A DNA stretch of 30,121 nt from AWTP1-13 sp035762425 (GTDB lineage: Bacteria > Pseudomonadota > Alphaproteobacteria > Rhizobiales > Hyphomicrobiaceae): contig DASTOW010000358.1 in assembly GCA_035762425.1 (NCBI GenBank), positions 1-30,121 on the forward strand. Reading direction: 5' to 3'. Positions 15,444 through 22,017 of this stretch are shown piece by piece. Position numbers and translations under genes: made by a program. The notes beneath the pieces are model-generated. The model worked only from the letters and a program-made list of their open reading frames with translations, was not told the origin of the DNA and ran no database searches. Position 1 is the stretch's first letter. Each line of letters starts with the position of its first letter.

Positions 15444-16343
15444 ATGAATATGACTGTTCGCAAGGCCGAGGCGGTTGAGGCGCTGCCAGTCAAGCAGGCC
15501 GCCGAGGTCGTGCGGTTGAAGGCGCGCAAGGCGAGCCTGGCCGACAGCCGGCTGGTGGCCAGCCTGTCCAATGCGGCAGCGCGGGTGATCCCGCCGCTGG
15601 TGATGCTGGGGCTGCTGCTGATCGTCTGGGAGCTGCTGTGCAGCAAGCCGGGCGCGACGCTGCCCTCGCCCACCAAGATCTGGAGCGAAGCGCGCGACCT
15701 GATCGTCGACCCGTTCTTCGTGGCGGGTCCGCAGGACATCGGGCTTGGCTGGCGTGTGCTGACCTCGCTGCAGCGGGTGATGATCGGTTACGGCCTGGCG
15801 GGTGTGATCGGCATCGCGCTCGGCACGCTGATCGGCCAGTCGGTGTGGGCCATGCGCGGGCTCGATCCGATCTTCCAGGTGCTGCGCACCATCTCGCCGC
15901 TCGCCTGGCTGCCGATCTCGCTCGCCGCCTTCCGCGACAGCCAGCCGTCGGCGATCTTCGTGATCTTCATCACCTCGGTATGGCCGATCATCATCAATAC
16001 CGCGGTCGGCATCCGCAACATCCCCGAGGACTACCGCAACGTGGCGCGCGTGCTGCGGCTGAACCAGTTTGAGTTCTTCACGCGCATCATGATCCCGTCG
16101 GCGGCGCCCTACATCTTCACGGGATTGCGGATCGGCATCGGCCTGTCCTGGCTCGCCATCGTGGCGGCCGAGATGCTGACCGGCGGCGTCGGCATCGGCT
16201 TTTTCATTTGGGATGCGTGGAACTCCTCGCGCCTGTCCGACATCGTCGTGGCGCTGGTCTACATCGGCATGATCGGCTTCCTGCTCGACCGCTTGGTGGC
16301 GTTCCTCGCCAGCATCGTCACGCGCGGCACGGCCACCAACTGA
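15444..16343 (+). CDS. nrtB: NrtB, nitrate ABC transporter permease
   Basis: This 299-residue inner-membrane protein belongs to the NrtB/SsuC/TauC permease family. There is a cytoplasmic N-terminal tail of about 45 residues and a first helix near 48-66 (VIPPLVMLGLLLIVWELL). Several further helices follow, and the ATPase-coupling EAA-type loop reads NIPEDYRNVARVLRLNQFEFFTRIMIPSAAPYIF. PTKIW after the first helix and AAEMLTGGVGIGFFIWDAWN near the end are typical. ATG 15444 has GGAGA at good spacing. It transports nitrate delivered by NrtA and pairs with the ATPase 10 bases downstream. Confidence 0.93.
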   Translation: MNMTVRKAEAVEALPVKQAAEVVRLKARKASLADSRLVASLSNAAARVIPPLVMLGLLLIVWELLCSKPGATLPSPTKIWSEARDLIVDPFFVAGPQDIGLGWRVLTSLQRVMIGYGLAGVIGIALGTLIGQSVWAMRGLDPIFQVLRTISPLAWLPISLAAFRDSQPSAIFVIFITSVWPIIINTAVGIRNIPEDYRNVARVLRLNQFEFFTRIMIPSAAPYIFTGLRIGIGLSWLAIVAAEMLTGGVGIGFFIWDAWNSSRLSDIVVALVYIGMIGFLLDRLVAFLASIVTRGTATN

Positions 16344-16353
16344 GGGCACGAAC

Positions 16354-17154
16354 ATGACGTATCTGAAGATCGATCACGTCGATAAGACGTTCCTGCGCGG
16401 CTCGCAGGAGACCGAGGTTCTGTCCGATGTCACGGTCGAAGTGGCGAAGGGCGACTACGTTTCCATCATCGGCCACTCGGGCTGCGGGAAGTCGACGCTG
16501 CTCAACATCGTCGCCGGGCTGACGCCGGTCACGCGCGGCGCGGTGCTGCTCGAGAACAAGGAGGTCAACGATCCGGGTCCGGATCGCGCGGTGGTGTTCC
16601 AGAACCATAGCCTGCTGCCGTGGCTGACCGCGTACGAGAACGTGCGCCTCGCCGTCGACAAGGTGTTCTCCGGCAGCAAATCGCGGCGCGGGCGGCACGA
16701 CTGGGTGATGCACAACCTCAACCTCGTGCAGATGGCGCATGCCAAGGACAAGCGGCCGGCGGAAATCTCGGGCGGCATGAAGCAGCGCGTCGGCATCGCC
16801 CGTGCGCTGTCGATGGAGCCCAAGGTGCTGCTGCTGGACGAACCGTTCGGTGCGCTCGATGCGCTGACGCGCGCGCACCTGCAGGATTCGGTGATGGCCA
16901 TCCACCAGAAGCTCGGCAACACCGTGATGATGATCACGCACGACGTCGACGAGGCGGTGCTGCTGTCGGATCACATCGTCATGATGACGAACGGGCCGGC
17001 GGCGCGCATCGGCGAGGTGCTGCACGTGCCGCTGGCGCGGCCGCGCAAGCGCCTCGAGCTAGTGGCCGACCCGGCCTACATTCGCTGCCGCCAGCGGGTG
17101 CTGGAGTTCCTGTACGCACGCCACAAGGCCCCGACGCTGCAAGCCGCCGAATAG
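16354..17154 (+). CDS. nrtD: NrtD-type nitrate ABC transporter ATPase
   Basis: This 266-residue ABC ATPase has Walker A GHSGCGKST (40-48), Q-loop VVFQNHSLLPW (80-90), signature SGGMKQRVGIARAL (139-152), Walker B VLLLDEP (158-164), D-loop GALD and switch histidine in ITHDVDEA. RAHLQDSVMAIHQKLGNTV and the C-terminal PRKRLELVADPAY are characteristic of the nitrate/taurine group. It lacks the extra NrtA-like C-terminal domain of cyanobacterial NrtC, hence the NrtD name. It lies 10 bases after nrtB and 9 before the next gene, in one operon. Confidence 0.92.
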   Translation: MTYLKIDHVDKTFLRGSQETEVLSDVTVEVAKGDYVSIIGHSGCGKSTLLNIVAGLTPVTRGAVLLENKEVNDPGPDRAVVFQNHSLLPWLTAYENVRLAVDKVFSGSKSRRGRHDWVMHNLNLVQMAHAKDKRPAEISGGMKQRVGIARALSMEPKVLLLDEPFGALDALTRAHLQDSVMAIHQKLGNTVMMITHDVDEAVLLSDHIVMMTNGPAARIGEVLHVPLARPRKRLELVADPAYIRCRQRVLEFLYARHKAPTLQAAE

Positions 17155-17163
17155 GAGGTGACC

Positions 17164-18384
17164 ATGCGTCCAGGGCTGCGTCGCGAGCGGCTGGTGGTAG
17201 TCGGCAACGGCATGGCGGGGCTGCGCTTCCTCGAGGAACTGGTGCGGCGCGCGCCGGGCCGCTTCGATGTGACGGTGGTGGGGGCAGAGCCGGACCCCGC
17301 CTACAACCGCGTGCTGCTGTCGTCGCTGCTGGCGGGCGATATCGGTGTCGGCGACGTCGAGCTGAAGCCGCGCGAGTGGTACGCGGAGCATGGCGTCGCG
17401 CTGGTGACCGGGCAGCCGGCGTGCGCGCTGGATGCGGCTCAGCGCACTGTGACGCTCGGCAACGGCGAGGTGCTGGGCTTCGACCGGCTGGTGCTGGCGA
17501 CGGGCTCCGATGCGATCCGGCTGCCGCTGCCGGGCAGGGACCTGGCGGGCGTCATGACGTTCCGCTCGCTGGCCGATATCGCCGGCCTGGAGCAGGCGGC
17601 GTCGGAGGGACTGCCGGCGGTGGTGATCGGCGGCGGCTTGCTCGGCATCGAGGCTGCGTACGGGCTGGCGCGGCGCGGTGTTCCGGTCACGCTGGTGCAC
17701 CTGATGGACCGGCTGCTGGAGCGGCAGCTCGATGCCGAAGGCGCGCGGCTGCTGGCGGCTGCGATCGAGGCCAAGGGAGTGCGGGTGCTGCTGGGAGCCG
17801 AGACGGCCGCGATCCGCGGCGGATCGGCGGTCGAGACCGTCGAGCTGAAGGACGGGCGGGTGCTGCCGTGCGGCCTGGTGGTGATGGCGGTCGGCATCAG
17901 GTCGAACACGGCGCTGGCGCCGAGCGGCGGCCTGCAGGTGAAGCGCGGCATCGTCGTCGATGATGGCATGCAGACGTCGGCGTCCGGCATCTACGCGATC
18001 GGCGAGTGCGCCGAGCATCGGGGCGTGTGCTACGGGCTGGTGGAGCCGTGCTACGAGCAGGCGCGAGTCGCCGCCGCGGCGATTGCGGCCGAGCCGGTGC
18101 GCTATGCGGGCTCGGTGCTGGCGACCAACCTGAAGGTGTCGGGCGTCTCCGTGTTCTCGGCCGGCGACTTCGAGGGTGTCGGCGCCGAGGCGATCGTCGT
18201 TCGCGATGCCGGCGTCGGCTCGTATCGCAAGCTGGTGGTGCGCGAGGAACGCCTGGCCGGCGTGGTGCTGGTCGGTGATACCGCCGAGGCGCTGTGGTAC
18301 GCGGACCTGATCCGTGCGGGCACGCCGGTGTCGGCGCTGCGCGAGGCGCTTGCGTTCGGTCAGGCGTTCGCGGAGGCGGCCTGA
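17164..18384 (+). CDS. FAD/NAD(P)H oxidoreductase of the NirB N-terminal type (electron donor in nitrate assimilation)
   Basis: This 406-residue flavoprotein has FAD motif GNGMAG (14-19), ATGS (112-115), the NAD(P)H motif GGGLLG (156-161), and the second FAD motif around GIYAIGECAEH. It aligns with the FAD half of NirB/NasB but has no siroheme, BFD or rubredoxin part. Such stand-alone flavoproteins (Flp-like in Bradyrhizobium) pass electrons from NAD(P)H to nitrate or nitrite reductase. ATG 17164 follows an AGGAGG at ideal distance; the GTG at 17158 overlaps that site and is less likely. The stop overlaps the start of nirA (ATGA), indicating translational coupling. Confidence 0.88.
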   Translation: MRPGLRRERLVVVGNGMAGLRFLEELVRRAPGRFDVTVVGAEPDPAYNRVLLSSLLAGDIGVGDVELKPREWYAEHGVALVTGQPACALDAAQRTVTLGNGEVLGFDRLVLATGSDAIRLPLPGRDLAGVMTFRSLADIAGLEQAASEGLPAVVIGGGLLGIEAAYGLARRGVPVTLVHLMDRLLERQLDAEGARLLAAAIEAKGVRVLLGAETAAIRGGSAVETVELKDGRVLPCGLVVMAVGIRSNTALAPSGGLQVKRGIVVDDGMQTSASGIYAIGECAEHRGVCYGLVEPCYEQARVAAAAIAAEPVRYAGSVLATNLKVSGVSVFSAGDFEGVGAEAIVVRDAGVGSYRKLVVREERLAGVVLVGDTAEALWYADLIRAGTPVSALREALAFGQAFAEAA

Positions 18385-20174
18385 TGAGCGGCCAGGATTT
18401 CACCGACCAGCAGAAGCACTACCTCGAGGGTTTCGTCTCGGGCGTACAGGCCTCGCGCGCGGCTGCTGGCCTGAAGCCGCTGGCGGGGGTCGGCGGTGGC
18501 GGTGCGGCGGAGCCGGCCGGGCCGGACGCCGAGCATCTGAAGGCGATGGCGCGCTTCGAGGCCGAGGGCAAGAAGCTGTCGCCGGAGGAGAAAGCCAAGC
18601 GCGACGAGCATCCGCTCGATGCCTACGCGCGCCTGAAGGCGGAGAGCGCGAAGGGCCAATACGCCAAGGGCGTCGACAATTTCCGCTGGCGTTTCCACGG
18701 GCTTTTCTATGTGGCGCCGGCGCAGAACGCCTACATGTGCCGGTTGCGTGTGCCGAACGGAATTCTGACCCACTGGCAGCTGGCGGGCGTCGCGGACATC
18801 GCCGAGCGCTATTGCCACGGCTATGCGCATGTCACCACGCGCGCCAACCTGCAGGTGCGCGAGATCGCGGCCGAGACCGCCATCGCCGTTCTCGAGGATC
18901 TGGCCGAGATCGGCCTAGTGGCCAAGGGTTCGGGTGCCGACAACATCCGCAATGTCACCGGCTCGCCCACAGCCGGCATCGACGCTCAGGAGCTGCTCGA
19001 CAGTCGTCCTTATGCGCGGGCGTGGCATCACCACATTCTCAACGACCGCTCGCTGTACGGCCTGCCGCGCAAGTTCAACGTTGGCTACGACGGCGGCGGA
19101 ATTATTCCGGTGCTGGAGGACACCAACGACATCGCCTTCACGGCGGTGCGGGTGGCAGACGGTGCGGGTGTCGAGCCGGGCATTTGGTTCCGCCTGGGTC
19201 TTGGCGGCATCACTGGGCATCAGGATTTCGCGCGGCCGACCGGCGTACTGGTCAAGCCTGAGGATGCCGTTGCGGTGGCCGATGCCATCGTGCGGGTGTT
19301 CATCGATCACGGCGATCGCACCAACCGCAAGAAGGCGCGCCTCAAATACGTGCTCGACGACTGGGGCTTCGACAAGTTCCTGGTCGCCGTCGAGGCGAAG
19401 CTCGGCCGGTCGCTCGCTCGCGTGCCGCAGGACTTCGTGACCGAGCCCAACCGGCAGGACCGCCAGGCGCATATCGGCGTGCACGCACAGAAGCAGGCGG
19501 GCCGCGTCTGGGTAGGCGTGTCGCTGCCGGTCGGCCGCATGACGGTGGCGCAGATGCGCGGCCTCGCGCGCATCTCGCAGGATTTCGGCGACGGCGATAT
19601 CCGCCTCACGGTGTGGCAGAACCTGCTGATCTCGGGTGTGGCCGACGACAGAGCTGACGAGGTCGAGCAGCGCCTGCAGGCCATCGGGCTCACAGCGAAG
19701 GCATCAAGCGTCCGCGCGGGGCTGGTGGCGTGCACCGGCAATACCGGCTGCAAGCTCGCCAACTCCAATACCAAGGACACGGCGCTGGCCATCGCGGCGC
19801 ACGTGGAGGCGCACGTGCCGCTCGATACGCCAATCAACGTGCACCTCACGGGCTGCCCCAACTCGTGCGCACAGCACTACATCGGCGACATCGGCCTGAT
19901 CGGCTGCCGCGTGCCACTGGCCGACAGCGACGACATGGTGGAGGGGTTTCACGTGCACGTCGGCGGCGGTTTCGGCGCGGAGGCCGCCATTGCGCGCGAG
20001 CTTTTCCGCGACGTGAAGGTGGATGACTGCCCGGCGGTGGTCGCGCGCATTCTGGCGGCGTACATGGCCAACCGCGCAGGCGTGGACGAGACGTTCGTGA
20101 CCTTCAGCCGCCGCACCGATGTCGCCGTCCTGAGGGCAATGGTCGAGGCCGTCGATCTGGAGGCCGTCGCATGA
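18384..20174 (+). CDS. nirA: NirA, siroheme [4Fe-4S] assimilatory nitrite reductase (ferredoxin type)
   Basis: This 596-residue protein reduces nitrite to ammonia with six electrons. Siroheme/[4Fe-4S] ligands are visible as C450 and C456 (CTGNTGC) and C491 and C495 (TGCPNSC). Two repeated ferrite-reductase halves are present, with FRWRFHGLFYV and the siroheme-binding VTTRANLQVREI in the first. The first about 100 residues form an extension opening FTDQQKHYLEGFVSG, similar to the opening of the CysJ-like protein encoded next. The family normally takes electrons from ferredoxin; here the flanking flavoproteins may supply them, which is inference. Start ATG 18384 overlaps the preceding stop. CysG downstream would make the siroheme. 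Confidence 0.93.
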   Translation: MSGQDFTDQQKHYLEGFVSGVQASRAAAGLKPLAGVGGGGAAEPAGPDAEHLKAMARFEAEGKKLSPEEKAKRDEHPLDAYARLKAESAKGQYAKGVDNFRWRFHGLFYVAPAQNAYMCRLRVPNGILTHWQLAGVADIAERYCHGYAHVTTRANLQVREIAAETAIAVLEDLAEIGLVAKGSGADNIRNVTGSPTAGIDAQELLDSRPYARAWHHHILNDRSLYGLPRKFNVGYDGGGIIPVLEDTNDIAFTAVRVADGAGVEPGIWFRLGLGGITGHQDFARPTGVLVKPEDAVAVADAIVRVFIDHGDRTNRKKARLKYVLDDWGFDKFLVAVEAKLGRSLARVPQDFVTEPNRQDRQAHIGVHAQKQAGRVWVGVSLPVGRMTVAQMRGLARISQDFGDGDIRLTVWQNLLISGVADDRADEVEQRLQAIGLTAKASSVRAGLVACTGNTGCKLANSNTKDTALAIAAHVEAHVPLDTPINVHLTGCPNSCAQHYIGDIGLIGCRVPLADSDDMVEGFHVHVGGGFGAEAAIARELFRDVKVDDCPAVVARILAAYMANRAGVDETFVTFSRRTDVAVLRAMVEAVDLEAVA

Positions 20175-20389
20175 GCGACCCGGCCACAGCTGCATTTTCC
20201 AAAGCGCGCGTCGCCGCCGTCCCCTCCCCCCTTGAGGGACAGGGAGGGGGGGATCGCAAAACGTCGGCCGTAGGGAGTCCCCCGACCCCTAACCCCTCCC
20301 CACGTCATGGCGAAGCCAGGCTCGGCATGGACGTGGGCGGGGGATCGGCTCGGAGTGTGCGGCTGGTCGAGCAAGGGGTAGCCGCATGA
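20171..20389 (+). other. Inserted repeat element forming a spurious 72-codon frame between nirA and the CysJ-like gene
   Basis: The frame starts in the nirA stop (ATGA at 20171-20174) and ends in the next start (ATGA at 20386-20389). Its interior is repeat-like: CCCCTCCC at 20221-20228 pairs with GGGAGGGG at 20242-20249, followed by a C-rich stretch (20279-20302) of the type common in intergenic elements. The translation (PSPLEGQGGG, TPNPSPRHGE) is typical of such repeats and not of a protein family. CGCATGA at 20168-20174 recurs at 20383-20389, as if an insertion had duplicated the overlapping stop/start. A real small gene is possible but unlikely. Confidence 0.6.
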
Positions 20390-22017
20390 CGATCCAGGAT
20401 GCGCGTGCGGGCGGCGTGCCCGTGATCCCCGACGGTGCGCCGTTCTCGATGGAGCAGCGCGCGTGGCTGAACGGCTTCTTCGCCGGCTTGCTGTCGCTCG
20501 ACACCAAACCCGGCATTTCGCCGCTGACGGGAGAATTGCCCGGCGCTGCGACCAAGGCGCTGGCCGGTGACGGCGACGATGGGGAGGCGCCCTGGCACGA
20601 CGCGGCCATGCCGATCGACGAGCGCATGCAGCTGGCCGAAGGCCGGCCGCTGAAACGCAAGCTGTTCGCGGCCATGGCGCAGCAGGACTGCGGCCAGTGC
20701 GGTTTTCTGTGCGAGACCTATTCGGCGGCCATCGCAGCGGGCACGGAAAGCAAGCTGAACCTGTGCGTCCCCGGCGGCAAGGAAACCAGCCGCATGCTGA
20801 AGCGGCTGCTCGAAGAGGTGTCGGCGCCAGCTGGACCTGGAGAGGTCGCGCCTGCGGACGCCAAGCCTGCGCAACAGGCCGAGCCGGTCAAGGAACTCGG
20901 ACAGCGCGGCTACCGCCGCGATGCGCCGGTCGATGCCGTGTTCCGCTCGGCGACGCGCATCAACGGGGCGGGCTCGGAGAAGGACACGCGCCATGTCGTG
21001 ATCGACATCTCCGCGTCTAGCCTCAGTTATGCGCCGGGCGACAGCTTCGGGCTCTATGCGAGCAATTGCCCGCAACTCGCCGATGCGGTGCTGGCAGCGA
21101 TGCGCGCGCCACCGGACTTCCCGGTCGGCGGCAAGACATTCCGGCAGGCGCTGATCGAGGACTATGCGCTGGGCCAGGCGCCCGATGCGCTGCTCGAGCT
21201 GATCGGCTACCTGGCGAGCGGCGCCAAGCGCAAGAAGGCAAAGCTGCTGGCGGCGGGCAATGATCCCGACGGCGACGCCGCCGCCATCGACGTGCTGGCG
21301 GCGCTGCACGCGTTCGGTCCGATCCACCCCGATCCCGAAGCATTCCTGGAATGCCTGGAGCCGCTGCAGCCGCGCCTTTACTCGATATCGTCGTCGCCGC
21401 TTGCGACGCCGGGCGAGGTGCACCTGACGGTCGATGCGGTGCGCTACGACATCGATGGGCGTGCGCGGCTCGGCGTGGCGTCCACGTTCCTTGCAGACCG
21501 GCTGTCGCCGGGAGCGGGCCTCAAGGTCTACCTGCAGAAAGCGCACGGCTTCGGGCTGCCGGAGGATGCGGGCAAGCCGATCATCATGGTTGGTCCCGGC
21601 ACCGGCATTGCGCCGTTCCGGTCATTCCTCTGGCAGCGGCATGCGATGAAGGCGCATGGCAGGGCCTGGCTGTTCTTCGGTCACCAGCGCGAGGCGAGCG
21701 ACTTCTTCTATCGCGACGAGCTGGAGAACCTGACGGCATCGGGTGCGCTGACGCGGCTGTCGACGGCATGGTCGCGAGACAGTGAGCGCAAAGTCTATGT
21801 GCAGGATCGTATGCGCGAGGCGGGCACCGAGCTGTGGGCGTGGCTGCAGGAGGGCGCGCACTTCTATATCTGCGGCGATGCCAAGCGCATGGCCAAGGAC
21901 GTCGAGACGGCGCTGATCGAGATCGCCATAGCGCACGGCGGCAAGAGCGAGGGCGGCGCCAAGGAGTATCTCGCCGGGTTGAAGGCGGCGGGCCGCTATC
22001 AGGCGGACGTGTATTGA
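20386..22017 (+). CDS. CysJ-like NADPH:FAD reductase with an N-terminal Fe-S domain in place of flavodoxin
   Basis: In this 543-residue protein, residues 170-543 match the FAD/NADPH half of sulfite reductase flavoprotein CysJ. RLYSISSSP is the FAD site, GPGTGIAPFRSFL binds NADPH phosphate, and FFGHQREASDFFYRDEL, FYICGDAKRMAKDVE and the terminal RYQADVY follow. The flavodoxin domain is missing. Instead residues 100-130 hold a cysteine cluster, C102, C105, C109 and C127 (CGQCGFLC ... CVPGG), resembling the PF04060-type Fe-S domain. Electrons would go NADPH to FAD to a [4Fe-4S] cluster and then to NirA or NasA; the acceptor is inference. Residues 20-35 (FSMEQRAWLNGFFAGL) resemble the NirA N-terminus. 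The start overlaps the preceding frame and the stop overlaps nasA. Confidence 0.88.
   Translation: MTIQDARAGGVPVIPDGAPFSMEQRAWLNGFFAGLLSLDTKPGISPLTGELPGAATKALAGDGDDGEAPWHDAAMPIDERMQLAEGRPLKRKLFAAMAQQDCGQCGFLCETYSAAIAAGTESKLNLCVPGGKETSRMLKRLLEEVSAPAGPGEVAPADAKPAQQAEPVKELGQRGYRRDAPVDAVFRSATRINGAGSEKDTRHVVIDISASSLSYAPGDSFGLYASNCPQLADAVLAAMRAPPDFPVGGKTFRQALIEDYALGQAPDALLELIGYLASGAKRKKAKLLAAGNDPDGDAAAIDVLAALHAFGPIHPDPEAFLECLEPLQPRLYSISSSPLATPGEVHLTVDAVRYDIDGRARLGVASTFLADRLSPGAGLKVYLQKAHGFGLPEDAGKPIIMVGPGTGIAPFRSFLWQRHAMKAHGRAWLFFGHQREASDFFYRDELENLTASGALTRLSTAWSRDSERKVYVQDRMREAGTELWAWLQEGAHFYICGDAKRMAKDVETALIEIAIAHGGKSEGGAKEYLAGLKAAGRYQADVY

Noticed and set aside
20171..20389. Small 72-codon gene coupled to both neighbours
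   Set aside because: The interior is C-rich repeat DNA with a low-complexity translation. The coupling is better explained by duplication of the ATGA overlap.
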